DNA from: Rhizobiales bacterium 2SD | Lineage (GTDB): Bacteria > Pseudomonadota > Alphaproteobacteria > Rhizobiales > Beijerinckiaceae | Assembly: GCA_005502805.1 (NCBI GenBank) | Contig: SCMY01000008.1 | Location: 213,719-277,718, forward strand | Reading direction: 5' to 3' | DNA: 64,000 nt | Position numbers and translations under genes: made by a program | The notes under the pieces: generated by a model | The model's input: the letters and a program-made list of their open reading frames with translations, nothing else | Databases searched by the model: none | Told to the model about the DNA's origin: nothing | Part shown: piece by piece, positions 42,577 through 51,844 of the stretch | Position numbering within the stretch: the first letter of the stretch is position 1 | Layout of the letters: every line of letters starts with the position of its first letter

Positions 42577-43116
42577 TCACGGTGAAGAGGGCTTGTAGTG
42601 CAGGATGTGCATGTAGCCGTAGTTCGGTTCGACCCGGACCTTGTCGGTTGGGCCGGTGGAAGAGCCGCCGCCGGCATAGCAGATGAAAGACATGTTCATC
42701 GAGCTGCTGTCCGCGGGGACATCGAAGACTGCGCCCATCTGGACGATGCCATGATGCATGTCGGGCGTGAGGTTGTAGCCGCTTTCAGGCGTGACATTCG
42801 TCCCGGTCGTATTCCCGGCGGATGTCGTCCACTTCAGGCTGCACTGCAGTTCCACATTGTAGCTGAGGTCGTTGGTGATTTCGGCACGGGCGAAGACCTG
42901 GATGATATCGCCGGCTTTCACATTGTTGAGCTGCTGCAGGAGCAGGACATAGTAAACCGGCGCTCCCGGCGCCGGGTAGTCCTTGACCTCCATGTCGATC
43001 GCGCTGCTCGGCCCTGTCGCGCGGTGAGAGGTGACGGTGGGATTCGAGATGGTCGCGGCGCAAAGCGGCGACGCGATGAGACCAGCTGCAAGAGCAGAGG
43101 CGAAGATGCTTCGCAT
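42577..43116 (-). CDS. Secreted protein of unknown function
   Basis: A 179-residue protein with signal peptide MRSIFASALAAGLIASPLCA and a beta-rich mature part (ATISNPTVTSHRATG, YYVLLLQQLNNVKAGDIIQVFA, DVPADSSSMNMSFICYAGGG). It contains HHGIVQMGAVFDVP and could be a jelly-roll-like fold. Two Cys (LQCSLKW and FICYAGG) may pair. No family or partner is recognised. Confidence 0.65.
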   Translation of the reverse strand: MRSIFASALAAGLIASPLCAATISNPTVTSHRATGPSSAIDMEVKDYPAPGAPVYYVLLLQQLNNVKAGDIIQVFARAEITNDLSYNVELQCSLKWTTSAGNTTGTNVTPESGYNLTPDMHHGIVQMGAVFDVPADSSSMNMSFICYAGGGSSTGPTDKVRVEPNYGYMHILHYKPSSP

Positions 43117-43355
43117 TGTATTCTCTCCGATGTCATGAACATGCGCAGCATAAGCCGCGGAGAGGGTGCGGGGATTGATCGTCAGGATATCCCCGCGGAG
43201 AGATCGCGGCAGGTAAGCCCGTCGGTTGAGCGCTCATGTGCCGTGAACATACAGGCGGGGTCCCGAGTTTCCGGCAAGAATTCTCTCTCTGAACCGATCT
43301 GCCGCTGAATGTGTTACGGCTGCATCGCCATGAAAGGGGCGCCCAAGGCTTGCCG

Positions 43356-44432
43356 ATGCTGAAAGACGTCGCAGACGACATCTACGAGGCTGCTTTCGAT
43401 CCCGAGGGATGGCCACGCGTCATCGATCGGATCAGCCGGCACAGCGGCGCCGAGTCCGGCGTCATGATGGTGTTCGACAATATCCGGCCGGTCAAAAGCC
43501 TCGCGACCGGCCGTTCGGTCGATCTCTGGGCGAAGGTGTCGGAGGCCGAGCGCTGGAAACAGGATCGCCGCATCCCCTTCTTCTTCAGCAATCCGCTGTC
43601 CGGGTTCGTCGTCGCGGACGAGTATTTTCCGCCGGAGATTCTCGGCGACGGGACGCTGGAGATCGCCCATGCGCTCGGCCTCGACCAGCAGGTTGGCACG
43701 ATCATCCCGATGCCGACGGGAGAACTCGTCGTCTTCATCCTCAACCGGCTGCGGGAGAGGGGACGTTTCGATCCAGGCCTGACGGGAGAGCTCAATCGTC
43801 TCTACCCCGATCTCGCGCGCAGCGCCTATCTGGCGGCGCGCCTCCGAATGGAGCGGGCGCTCTCGACGGTCGCGGCCCTGCAGGCGCTCGGCGTGCCGGC
43901 CGCCGTGCTCTCGGCCAAGGGCAGGGTGATGGCGAGCAACGCCCTGCTCGAGAGCGTCTCGGATACCTTGATCCCGCTCGCCTTCGGCGGCCTCGGTCTC
44001 GCCCGCCCAGCCGCCAACAAGCTGCTGCAGGAGGCGATCACGGCGGCGCAGGGCGACCAGGAGGCGGCCGCCCGTTCGATCCCGGTGCCGGCTGAGGCCG
44101 ATCGGCCGGCGACGATCGTCCATGTCGTGCCCTTGCGGCGCTCGGCCAGCGACATCTTTTCGGGAGCGGCCACCCTCATCGCCGCCGTCACCGTGAGCGC
44201 GAGCCGGCTCGTGCCGTCGCTGCAGGTGCTGATGGGCCTGTTCGATCTGACGCCGGCCGAGGTCAAGCTCGCGGCAGAGTTGGCCGGTGGCTCGTCGCTG
44301 CAGGAGGCCGCCTTCCGGAGCGGTATCCAGAAGACGACGGCGCGCACCCATCTCGACGCCATCTTCCGCAAGACTGGGACGAGCCGGCAGGGCCAACTCG
44401 TGGCCCTGCTCAAGGGGACGCAATTGCTCTGA
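43356..44432 (+). CDS. LuxR-type helix-turn-helix regulator
   Basis: A 358-residue regulator. A GAF/PAS-like sensory half covers about residues 1-270. The C-terminal LuxR domain reads FDLTPAEVKLAAELAGGSSLQEAAFRSGIQKTTARTHLDAIFRKTGTSRQGQLVALL, where TPAE and T-A-R-T-H-L-x-x-I-F-x-K-T are the four-helix recognition pattern. The sensory half contains no acyl-homoserine-lactone-binding signature, so the ligand is open. It converges on the propeller gene at 44442. The start at 43356 was taken as the nearest good Met (MLKDVADDIYEAAFDP). Confidence 0.87.
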   Translation: MLKDVADDIYEAAFDPEGWPRVIDRISRHSGAESGVMMVFDNIRPVKSLATGRSVDLWAKVSEAERWKQDRRIPFFFSNPLSGFVVADEYFPPEILGDGTLEIAHALGLDQQVGTIIPMPTGELVVFILNRLRERGRFDPGLTGELNRLYPDLARSAYLAARLRMERALSTVAALQALGVPAAVLSAKGRVMASNALLESVSDTLIPLAFGGLGLARPAANKLLQEAITAAQGDQEAAARSIPVPAEADRPATIVHVVPLRRSASDIFSGAATLIAAVTVSASRLVPSLQVLMGLFDLTPAEVKLAAELAGGSSLQEAAFRSGIQKTTARTHLDAIFRKTGTSRQGQLVALLKGTQLL

Positions 44433-44441
44433 GCGCGGCGA

Positions 44442-45068
44442 TCAACGCCGGGCGACTGCCCTGACCACGCCGTTCTTGCCGCCGCCACCGCAATAGAAGC
44501 GATCGCCGCCCGCTTCGAGACCGGCGACGAAGGCGCCCTCCGGCATGCGCATGGCGTCGAGCACCTCGCCGCTTTCGGGATCGACACGACGGATCTCGCT
44601 CTCGTCGTTCTCCCAGGTCGCGTGCCAGAGCTCGCCATCGCTCCAGGTCACGCCGGTGACGAAGCGGTTGGACTGCAGCGTGCGCAGCACCTTGCCGGTC
44701 TCGGGATCGATCTGGTGGATCTGGCGCTCGCGGTAATGGCCGACCCAGAGCGTGCCTTCCGCCCAGGCAAGGCCGGAATCGGCGCCGCCGGCCGGCGCCG
44801 GAATGGTCGAGAGCACCTTTCCGCTCTCAGGATCGATCTTCTGGATGCGGTCTTCGGCGATCTGGTAGAGATGCTTGCCGTCGAAGGCGGTGCCGGCATG
44901 GGCGGGGATGTCGAGACTGCGGGTCGTCTCGCCGCTCTCCGGATCGAAGGCGTTGAGCTTGTCGCCCGAGGCGAACCAGACGTTCGTGCCGTCATAGCTG
45001 ACGCCGTGCACGGCCTCGACGCCGGGGAAGGGGCCGTATTCGCGGACGATGGTCGCTGTCCTGGTCAT
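44442..45068 (-). CDS. NHL/Vgb-like beta-propeller protein
   Basis: A 208-residue protein built of blades with the repeating D-P-E-S/T-G-E/K pattern (AFDPESGETTRSLDI, KIDPESGKVLSTI, QIDPETGKVLRTL, RVDPESGEVLDAM). This is a streptogramin-lyase/quinoprotein-like propeller of about four to five blades. No signal peptide is seen, so it is probably cytoplasmic. It is downstream of the HTH regulator at 45105 on the same strand, 36 bases away, so co-transcribed. Catalytic function is not evident. Confidence 0.72.
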   Translation of the reverse strand: MTRTATIVREYGPFPGVEAVHGVSYDGTNVWFASGDKLNAFDPESGETTRSLDIPAHAGTAFDGKHLYQIAEDRIQKIDPESGKVLSTIPAPAGGADSGLAWAEGTLWVGHYRERQIHQIDPETGKVLRTLQSNRFVTGVTWSDGELWHATWENDESEIRRVDPESGEVLDAMRMPEGAFVAGLEAGGDRFYCGGGGKNGVVRAVARR

Positions 45069-45104
45069 GATGATCTCCTCTGTTCGGTTGGACCGTCACA
45101 GGGT

Positions 45105-46325
45105 CTAGCCATCCGGCAGCGGGGCCGGGAGTAACAAGGTTGTCGGGAAACCGGGCACCGGCGGCGTCAGCCAGCGCCGCGCCCGCGCCTTGCCGAAGGA
45201 CTGGATCTTGCGAGCCTCGGCCAACGCCTCGAGCGCGCGCTGCATGTTGCGCTGGCTTGTGCCGAGCGCCAGCGCCAGCGCCGAGCTCGACCAGGCCTCG
45301 CCATCGGCAAGCAGCGCGAGCACATCGGAATGGGCCTCCTCCAGTGGCTGCGCCAGCACTGCGACGTCGCGCGCCCTATGCGGCTTCAGGGCAAACCCAC
45401 GCTGGGTCGCGCCGATGTCCGCGATCCCGTGCAATTCGGCGCGCAGCCGCCCGATCTCGACCCGAAGGCGGGCGCGATGCGATTCATCCGCCTCCTTCGC
45501 CCGGAAGGCGCGTCTCAACAGGTCTTCGCGCGAGACATCGGCCGGCCAGGCTTCGGCCAGTGTGCGAGCCAGGGCGAACAGCACCGGCCGCGTCGCTAGC
45601 GGCACAGCCTTATCGGACTCCCGCACGACATTGCGGCAGGCATCGACGACGAAGGCGCCGGAGGCGAGCAGCGTCGCAACCTCGCCCAGCATCAGGGGGC
45701 GCTCCTTCCCCCTGACGATCAATCGCGCCGCCGGAGCCTCCAGCACCTGCGCCGCAGCCTCGACCTCGGCCGCGAGCGCCGGGATGCGGGCGCGCCCGGC
45801 TGCCTCTGCCGCGCGTGCGAACGCCAAACGCGCAGATTCCGCTTGCAGCCGCCGCAGCGCGATGCCGCCGATCGCCAGCGCGCGCGCCGCCTCCAGTGCC
45901 GGCGGCAGTGGGTTCTCGTCGAAGCCGGCGAGCAGGCGCTCGGCCTCGCCTAGCCGGCCGATCAGCAGCAGCCGGCGCACTTCGATGGTGCGGGCATGGG
46001 CGGCGTTGAGGCGATCGCCATGGGCCTCCAGCGTTGCGCGCGCCGTATCGAGCGCCTTCGCTGGCCAGCCGAGATCGCGCGAGACGAGGGCGATCTCGGC
46101 TTCGGCGAGGATGCAGCGCGCCCGCGCCACCGGTTCCTTCGCGCCAAAACTCTGGCCGGCGCGCTTGAGCAGGACCTTGGCGCGGGCGAGGTCGCCGAGC
46201 TGCGCCATGGCGATGCCGCGCAGCGCCAGCGCCGGCGCATCCTCGCGCAGCGCCACCCGGTTGAGCGCCCCGAACGGGTCGCCCGCCGCCAGGGCCCGTC
46301 CGGCCGCCGTGATCAGCGAGTCCAT
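45105..46325 (-). CDS. Winged-helix transcriptional regulator with helical repeats
   Basis: A 406-residue protein. The N-terminal half is a TPR-like array of short helices (LAQLGDL, ALDTARATLEAHGDRL). The C-terminal portion (HRARLRVEIGRLRAELHGIADIGATQRGFALKP) resembles the wing/helix of OmpR-type DNA-binding domains, followed by another helix-turn-helix (ALALGTSQRNMQRALEALAEA). It therefore resembles a SARP/BTAD-type activator with its domains reversed. Target genes are not known; its neighbours are a propeller gene downstream and DUF899 divergently. The start Met at 46325 lies seven bases from a long palindrome. Confidence 0.7.
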   Translation of the reverse strand: MDSLITAAGRALAAGDPFGALNRVALREDAPALALRGIAMAQLGDLARAKVLLKRAGQSFGAKEPVARARCILAEAEIALVSRDLGWPAKALDTARATLEAHGDRLNAAHARTIEVRRLLLIGRLGEAERLLAGFDENPLPPALEAARALAIGGIALRRLQAESARLAFARAAEAAGRARIPALAAEVEAAAQVLEAPAARLIVRGKERPLMLGEVATLLASGAFVVDACRNVVRESDKAVPLATRPVLFALARTLAEAWPADVSREDLLRRAFRAKEADESHRARLRVEIGRLRAELHGIADIGATQRGFALKPHRARDVAVLAQPLEEAHSDVLALLADGEAWSSSALALALGTSQRNMQRALEALAEARKIQSFGKARARRWLTPPVPGFPTTLLLPAPLPDG

Positions 46326-46331
46326 GCCCGA

Positions 46332-46441
46332 GATCACGATGATTTTGGATCGAACCGATCCAAAATCATCGTGATCGATTCCAAAAGTTTAGAGCGGGAT
46401 TCCTGCGAAAAACCGGTTCCCACTTTTTCGCATCCCGCTCT
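46332..46441. repeat. Composite palindromic repeat between divergent genes
   Basis: Element A is a 21-bp perfect inverted repeat with a 3-base loop (arms 46332-46352 and 46356-46376, centre GGATCG-aac-CGATCC). Element B has arms AGAGCGGGAT (46391-46400) and ATCCCGCTCT (46432-46441) around GCGAAAAA and TTTTTCGC. The whole unit looks like a known class of interspersed palindromic elements of this order. It fills most of the interval between the regulator and DUF899. Confidence 0.8.
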
Positions 46442-46563
46442 AGCCCGAAATCCCGCCAAACTTGTCACTCCCGCTCCCTGTCGCCCCGGGCCTACCCCTG
46501 TTTCCGACGCCGCATCGCGAGACGATGAGCGGCGAATGTCAACCGACGACAGGAGCAAGCATC

Positions 46564-47355
46564 ATGACGGCTCATACCATCGGAACGCGCGAGGACTGGC
46601 TCAAGGCCCGGCTCGACCTGCTCGCGGCCGAAAAGGCGCTGACGCATCAGAGCGACGCCGTGGCGCGCCAGCGCCAGGCTCTGCCCTGGGTCAAGGTCGA
46701 CAAGGACTATCGTTTCGTCACCGAAGCGGGCGAGGTCGGGCTGGGCGATCTCTTCGCCGGGCGCTCGCAGCTCCTGATCTACCACTTCATGTTCGGGCCG
46801 GATTTTGCCGCTGGCTGCCCGTCCTGCTCGCTGATCGCCGACGGCTTCAACGGTATCCACGTCCATCTCGCCAACCATGACGTGACGCTGACCGCCGTGT
46901 CGCTGGCCTCGCTCGACAAGCTTTTCGCCTTCAAGCGGCGCATGGGCTGGACGTTCCCCTGGGCCTCCTCGGCGACGGGCGACTTCAACTTCGATTTCAG
47001 CGCCTCCTTCACCGAGGAACAGGAGCGCCGGGGCGTGGTCGACTACAATTTCCAGCGTGAACCCCAGATCGACTGGACCAGTAACGGCATCGTCTCCGCG
47101 CTCGCCGTGCAGAGCGGCACCACTCCGGGAGGCTATATGCGCGAGCGGCCGGGGATGAGCGCCTTCATCCGCGAGAACGGCGCGATCTACCACACCTATT
47201 CCAGCTATGCCCGCGGCATGGACGCGATCTGGAGCATGTATCCCTGGCTCGATCGCGCCCCGAAGGGCCGCAATGAGCCGAACGGGCCCTGGTGGCGCCT
47301 CCGCGATGCCTATCCGACACCTTCTGCCGCGACGGCCCAGTCATGCTGTGCCTGA
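46564..47355 (+). CDS. DUF899 family (thioredoxin-like) protein
   Basis: A 263-residue cytoplasmic protein. DUF899 hallmarks are W-L-K-A-R-L-D-L-L-A-A-E-K near the start, WVKVDKDYRFVTEAG, LIYHFMFGPDFAAGCPSCSLIADGF with a C-P-S-C pair in a thioredoxin-like position, and FPWASSATGDFNFDF. A redox role is plausible but untested. The C-terminal SCCA overlaps the next gene's start by 13 bases. It is divergent from the HTH regulator across the palindromic repeat. Confidence 0.86.
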   Translation: MTAHTIGTREDWLKARLDLLAAEKALTHQSDAVARQRQALPWVKVDKDYRFVTEAGEVGLGDLFAGRSQLLIYHFMFGPDFAAGCPSCSLIADGFNGIHVHLANHDVTLTAVSLASLDKLFAFKRRMGWTFPWASSATGDFNFDFSASFTEEQERRGVVDYNFQREPQIDWTSNGIVSALAVQSGTTPGGYMRERPGMSAFIRENGAIYHTYSSYARGMDAIWSMYPWLDRAPKGRNEPNGPWWRLRDAYPTPSAATAQSCCA

Positions 47356-48179
47356 GCCCCCGGGCGCAGAGTGGTCGCGGAGCGCCGGACATCCCGTCCG
47401 GCGTCTCCGTCGTCGCTGCAGGCCGCGTCTTCTTCGCCGCCTGTATCCTCCTGTTCGTCGCCAGCGCGACCGCGACCGTGCTGATCAGCCTCGCCATGAC
47501 CGATATGGGCGAGGTGCCGATGGCCGGCGGCTGGTCGATGTCGACGGCCTGGACGCCGTTCTGCGGCGGTTCCTGGCCGGCTGCAGCCGGAGCCTTCCTG
47601 GGCATGTGGGCGATCATGATGACCGCGATGATGCTGCCTTCCCTTACCCCGGTGCTCTGGCGGCTGCGCGAACGGGCCGCAGCAACTGGCGCCGCTCGCC
47701 CGAACCTGTTCGCTGCGCTCGCCGGACTCGCCTATCTCTTGGTGTGGGTGGTGCTGGGCCTTGTGGTCTTCGCGGGCGGCGCTCTCCTGCTGGAGGTTGC
47801 GCTGCGCTGGCCGCCCCTGGCGCGCGCCGTGCCGTTCGCTGCTGGTCTCGCGGTCATCGCCGCTGGTCTCTTCCAGTCGTCCCGCTGGAAGCTGGTCATG
47901 CTCGCTCATTGCTCGCTTGTGGATGTGCGGGGCGTCGGCACAGCAGCCGCGTTAGGGCAGGGGCTGCGGCTCGGCCGCACCTGCTGCACCTCATGCGCCG
48001 GGCTGACCGCGCTGCTGCTCGTCGGCGGCGTGATGGACCTGCGCAGCATGACCGTCATCGCACTGGCGGTCACAGCCGAGCGGCTGACATCGGCCGGGAA
48101 ACGTGTCGCCCGCGGCATCGGCGGCCTGATGCTCGGCGCGGGCGTCGTCCAGCTGGGGCAGGCGCTCTGGCAACTCTGA
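47343..48179 (+). CDS. DUF2182 integral membrane protein
   Basis: A 278-residue inner-membrane protein with about seven hydrophobic segments. The central block GMWAIMMTAMMLPSLTPVLWRL is the DUF2182 hallmark (Met-rich, metal-binding-like). A second Cys block reads SLVDVRG... and GRTCCTSCAGLTALLLVGGVMDL. Members are predicted metal-binding membrane proteins of unknown function. The gene overlaps the DUF899 gene, so the two are translated together. The start at 47343 was chosen over 47292, which is buried further in DUF899. Confidence 0.84.
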   Translation: MLCLSPRAQSGRGAPDIPSGVSVVAAGRVFFAACILLFVASATATVLISLAMTDMGEVPMAGGWSMSTAWTPFCGGSWPAAAGAFLGMWAIMMTAMMLPSLTPVLWRLRERAAATGAARPNLFAALAGLAYLLVWVVLGLVVFAGGALLLEVALRWPPLARAVPFAAGLAVIAAGLFQSSRWKLVMLAHCSLVDVRGVGTAAALGQGLRLGRTCCTSCAGLTALLLVGGVMDLRSMTVIALAVTAERLTSAGKRVARGIGGLMLGAGVVQLGQALWQL

Positions 48180-48340
48180 GCCAAGGTCGGTGCGCGGTCG
48201 CCATGTCTGCCATGCATTTTTGCATCTGCTCAGAAACGCGCCACGCAGTGCCGCGATGCTTCGCTCTGGCCTATACAGGTCGCAGGCGATCCATGGGTCG
48301 GGTCGCACGCAAAGATTGCAAGGCTAGAGAGGAAACGCAC

Positions 48341-49453
48341 ATGACGATCAAAGCCCGATTCCTGATGGGAGCGGCCTTCGCCACGGCGCTGCTCGCGGGG
48401 GCGCCGGCGCGCGCCGACATCACCATCGGCCTGCTCGCGCCGCTCACCGGCGCCGTCGCGGCCTATGGCGAGCAGGTCAAGAACGGCGCCCAGGCCGCCG
48501 TCGACGCGATCAACAAGAAGGGCGGCATCGCCGGCGAGAAGGTGGTCCTGAAGCTCGCTGACGATGCCGGCGATCCCAAGCAGGGCGTCTCGGCGGCCAA
48601 CCTGCTGGTCGGCGACAAGGTCCGCTTCGTCGTCGGCCCGGTGACCTCGGGCGTCGCCATGGCCGCCTCCGACGTCTTCGCCGAGAGTGGCGTCCTGATG
48701 GTGACCCCGACGGCGACCTCGCCGGCCCTGACCAGCCGCGGCCTCGCCAACGTCTTCCGCACCTGCGGCCGCGACGACCAGCAGGCCGAGGTCGCCGCCG
48801 GCTATGTGCTCAAGAACCTGAAGGGCAAGAAGGTCGCCATCGTCCATGACAAGGGCACCTATGGCAAAGGCCTCGCCGATTCCTTCAAGAAGGGCATCAA
48901 CGCCGGCGGCATCACCGAAGTCGCCTATCTCACCGTGAATCCGGGTGACAAGGATCTGGCGGCGGTGATCACCCGCCTGAAGTCCGCCAATGCCGAGCTG
49001 ATCTATTTCGGCGGCTACCACCCCGAGGGCGGCCTGCTCGCCCGCCAGCTGCACGATGCCGGCGTCAAGGCGACGATCATCGGCGGCGAGGGCCTCTCCA
49101 ACACCGAGCTCTGGGCGATCGGCGGCGACACCGCGGCCGGCACGCTCTTCACCAACGCGACCGACGCGCTGAAGAACCCGGCCTCGGCCGAGGCGGTGGC
49201 GGTGCTGAAGGAGAAGGGCATCCCGCCGGAGGCCTTCACCCTCAACGCCTATGCCGCCGTCGAGGTGCTGAAGGCCGGTATCGAGAAGGCCGGCAAGGAC
49301 GCCAAGGCCGATGCGGTCGCCAAGGCCCTGAAGGCTGGCCTCGAGGCCAAGACCGCGATCGGCACGCTGACCTATGGCAAGACCGGCGATCTCAGCTCGC
49401 CGAGCTTCTCCATGTACAAGTGGGAAGCCGGCAAGATCGTCGCTGCCGACTGA
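48341..49453 (+). CDS. Branched-chain amino acid ABC transporter substrate-binding protein
   Basis: A 370-residue periplasmic LivK/LivJ-type receptor. Signal peptide MTIKARFLMGAAFATALLAG, mature start near ADITIGLLAPLTG. Ligand-loop blocks GAVAAYGEQVKNGAQAAVDAIN, GPVTSGVAMAASDVF, TPTATSPALTSRG and RTCGRDDQQAEVAAGY are standard. The ligand may be Leu/Ile/Val or another amino acid. No LivHMGF genes are adjacent, so it is a solitary receptor. AGAGAGGAAAC lies before the ATG. A strong terminator follows. Confidence 0.9.
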   Translation: MTIKARFLMGAAFATALLAGAPARADITIGLLAPLTGAVAAYGEQVKNGAQAAVDAINKKGGIAGEKVVLKLADDAGDPKQGVSAANLLVGDKVRFVVGPVTSGVAMAASDVFAESGVLMVTPTATSPALTSRGLANVFRTCGRDDQQAEVAAGYVLKNLKGKKVAIVHDKGTYGKGLADSFKKGINAGGITEVAYLTVNPGDKDLAAVITRLKSANAELIYFGGYHPEGGLLARQLHDAGVKATIIGGEGLSNTELWAIGGDTAAGTLFTNATDALKNPASAEAVAVLKEKGIPPEAFTLNAYAAVEVLKAGIEKAGKDAKADAVAKALKAGLEAKTAIGTLTYGKTGDLSSPSFSMYKWEAGKIVAAD

Positions 49454-49479
49454 CGAACGCGGTCCAGGAATGAGGGAAG

Positions 49480-49508
49480 GGGCCTGCGGCGTGCCGCAGG
49501 CCCTTTTT
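49480..49508 (+). terminator. Rho-independent terminator after the LivK-type gene
   Basis: GGGCCTGCGGC gt GCCGCAGGCCC forms an 11-bp perfect stem with a 2-base loop, followed by TTTTT. It is the clearest intrinsic terminator in the window. Confidence 0.9.
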
Positions 49509-49604
49509 CGTTGCGGATGCCGACAGGGCGCGCTCCTGAACGCGCCGTTCGGGAACCGTTCAGGCGCCACGCCGTTTTCTCCGGCGACCGAACGGGATTT
49601 GCCC

Positions 49605-49805
49605 ATGCCAACCGCCGACGCACTCATCGCCGAGCAGTCCTTCGCCAAGCCGTCCGTGATCGCGATTCGGCGGGAAGCGGATGGCTATGGCATCCGCTTC
49701 GGCCTGAACGAGGCCGAAGATGCGGCGATGCCGGGACCGGTCTTTCCGACACTCGACGAAGCCATGGCTTGGGTCGACCACATTGACCGCGCTCGCGGTC
49801 ATTGA
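49605..49805 (+). CDS. Small hypothetical protein before tRNA-Ser
   Basis: A 66-residue soluble protein (MPTADALIAEQSFAKPSVIA, then YGIRFGLNEAEDAAMPGP). No family is recognised. It lies between the LivK-type terminator and tRNA-Ser. The codon usage agrees with the host. The start is the first Met after the terminator. Confidence 0.5.
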   Translation: MPTADALIAEQSFAKPSVIAIRREADGYGIRFGLNEAEDAAMPGPVFPTLDEAMAWVDHIDRARGH

Positions 49806-49899
49806 AACGCTGGATCGGAGCGATCTGCTCAATGCCTGTCGATCTGCTCTCGTGACGGCTTGTCAAAGCGGGTCGCGATCGGGCATAGAGCCTTCCAAC

Positions 49900-49990
49900 G
49901 GAGACGTGGCCGAGAGGCTGAAGGCACTCGTTTGCTAAATGAGCATACCCCACAAGGGTATCGAGGGTTCGAATCCCTCCGTCTCCGCCA
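49900..49990 (+). tRNA. tRNA-Ser (GCT), island attachment site candidate
   Basis: A 91-nt tRNA with the long variable arm of serine tRNAs. Acceptor stem GGAGACG/CGTCTCC; anticodon loop TTTGCTAAA with anticodon GCT; T arm GAGGG-TTCGAAT-CCCTC; CCA encoded at 49988-49990. An integrase starts 92 bases later in the same orientation, so the tRNA 3' end is the likely attB/attL. Confidence 0.96.
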
Positions 49991-50081
49991 CTTCTAACCC
50001 CTTGAAATTGCATACGCGGATCGTCTCTGCCGAGGCCGATTCTGTCACAGCTGCCCGTCACAGAACGGGAGCGTTTCTGGT

Positions 50082-51707
50082 ATGCATCGATTCGAGCGAG
50101 CCTGTCTGTCGAGGCGCAGCCACGTTTTCTGGATCCGCAAGGCGGTTCCGGTCGAACTGGCGACGGGCCTTGGCAGGACGGACATCCGGCGCTCGCTGAG
50201 AACCAGCAATGCGCAGGCCGCCCGTCAAAGGGCGAGAACGCTGCTGGTGATCCTTGAGGAGGCATTCGAGACGCTCAGAGCCATGGGGCTTCCGCCCCAG
50301 GGCCGGGTTGCGCTTGATGCGATCCTCAATCAGGTGATGGATGACTTCGACAATGGCGGAGTACGGTGGGCAGAGCGCTTGAAATACCGCGCTCTGCTGG
50401 AGTTCCTGGCCAACTCCGACCAGATTCGGCACTGCGATCACGCCGAGATTGCGATTAGTCCAGCGCCTGCGCCAAAAGCCACTCCGGCCACGCCGCTCAC
50501 CTCCGGCGGACCGACCAGGCAGGCTCCGTCGGTCGAAGCCGCGCCGAAGGCGATCGCCGTCAAGGACACCCTTCGCGACGTCATTCGCGACGAGCTGGAG
50601 CGGTCAAAAGTTCGCCCTGGATCCGACGTCCTGCTCTCCGAGCTCGTCGAGCGTTACCTCGATCACAAGGAGACGACGATCGATTCAAAGCACCTGCGCG
50701 ACACCCGGATGCGGATCGGAGTCTTCATCAAAATCGCCGGCAACAAGGAGATCCGACACTATACGCGCCAGGATATGCTGGATTTCGTCAAGGTCGTCGC
50801 CCGGATCCCTTACAAATTCTCGCAGAAATTCAAGACTGGCGATCCGTTCATTGCTATCGAACTGAACGAGAAGCGCAAGAATCCCGAATCATCCATCAAG
50901 AAGGGGACGATCGAAGATAAATACATTTCGCCGATAAAAACGATGTTCAACTGGTTCGTCGTTAATGACTGGCTGGAAGTGAATGTCGCCCAGAAAATCA
51001 GCTACGATGATCCCGAGACCGATAGGCTTGGTCTCCAGGACATCGAGGTTCGGCTGCCATTCGATTCCTCCCAGATCACGCAGCTGCGGGCGAACAGCAA
51101 CGCGCACCCACGGAATTCGATCGATTATTGGTGGATCCGGATCCAGCCGCGGACATCTCTGCGGATTGGGGAGGTCGCGCAGTTGCAGGCATGCGATATC
51201 CGTCAGATTCACGGCCGGCCCTGCATCGACCTGCTTCACATAGACGACGGCGATCCGATCCGCCGCGCGCGGCGCGCTGAACTGGACCTAAAGACCCTGA
51301 CGTCGCGGCGGATCATCCCCATCCCCCAGGCGCTGATCGATGATGGTCTGCTGGAATATGTCGAAGAGCGTCGCCGGCGCGACGGGCCAAGAGCAGCGCT
51401 GTTTCCGGCATGCAGCCCTGACCGCGATGGCCTGTACAGTGCCGAAAGCAAGAGGATCAACCGCCAGATCGACCGCGTGATCGACGATCCGAGATACGTT
51501 GATCACAGCTGCCGCCACAGCTTCGCGGCAGCCTGCGATGCCGCTGGCGTGCCTGCCCAAGTCCGTGACATCTTCATGGGGCACTCGACCGAGGACAAGG
51601 AGGACAGGTCGGAATCAAAGCGGCGCTCAACCAAGGTGCGCCGCCGTTACGGGTCCCCCATACCCTCGCCGGAGCAGATGGCGTGGATTGATCTGGTCCG
51701 CTTCTGA
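50082..51707 (+). CDS. Tyrosine recombinase / integrase
   Basis: A 541-residue phage/ICE-type integrase. N-terminal SRRSHVFWIRKAVPVELATG is a DUF6538-like start, followed by a long arm-binding region and core. Catalytic residues: R361 in RTSLRIGEVAQL, H475 and R478 in HSCRHSFAAACDAAG, H501 in IFMGHSTE and Y523 in RRRYGSP. A Lys in the beta-hairpin is expected but not assigned. It begins 92 bases from tRNA-Ser, in line with site-specific insertion there. The length is above the usual 400 because of the long N-terminal half. Confidence 0.92.
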   Translation: MHRFERACLSRRSHVFWIRKAVPVELATGLGRTDIRRSLRTSNAQAARQRARTLLVILEEAFETLRAMGLPPQGRVALDAILNQVMDDFDNGGVRWAERLKYRALLEFLANSDQIRHCDHAEIAISPAPAPKATPATPLTSGGPTRQAPSVEAAPKAIAVKDTLRDVIRDELERSKVRPGSDVLLSELVERYLDHKETTIDSKHLRDTRMRIGVFIKIAGNKEIRHYTRQDMLDFVKVVARIPYKFSQKFKTGDPFIAIELNEKRKNPESSIKKGTIEDKYISPIKTMFNWFVVNDWLEVNVAQKISYDDPETDRLGLQDIEVRLPFDSSQITQLRANSNAHPRNSIDYWWIRIQPRTSLRIGEVAQLQACDIRQIHGRPCIDLLHIDDGDPIRRARRAELDLKTLTSRRIIPIPQALIDDGLLEYVEERRRRDGPRAALFPACSPDRDGLYSAESKRINRQIDRVIDDPRYVDHSCRHSFAAACDAAGVPAQVRDIFMGHSTEDKEDRSESKRRSTKVRRRYGSPIPSPEQMAWIDLVRF

Positions 51708-51844
51708 GCGGGCCAAACTGGTTGATGAACATTGCTCGTCCGCTAAATGCGCAGTCCAAAAAAAGCGCGACGGCCGCGGTAGTGGGCGTTTCCTTCAGCC
51801 CCGAGCATCACTCCTTTAAGTAACGAATTGGATGTCCGTGACTG

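Noticed and set aside
47207..48340. N-terminal extension of the LivK-type gene up to 47207
   Set aside because: The 748-codon frame is fused in reading only; the signal peptide and ribosome binding site at 48341 mark the real start.
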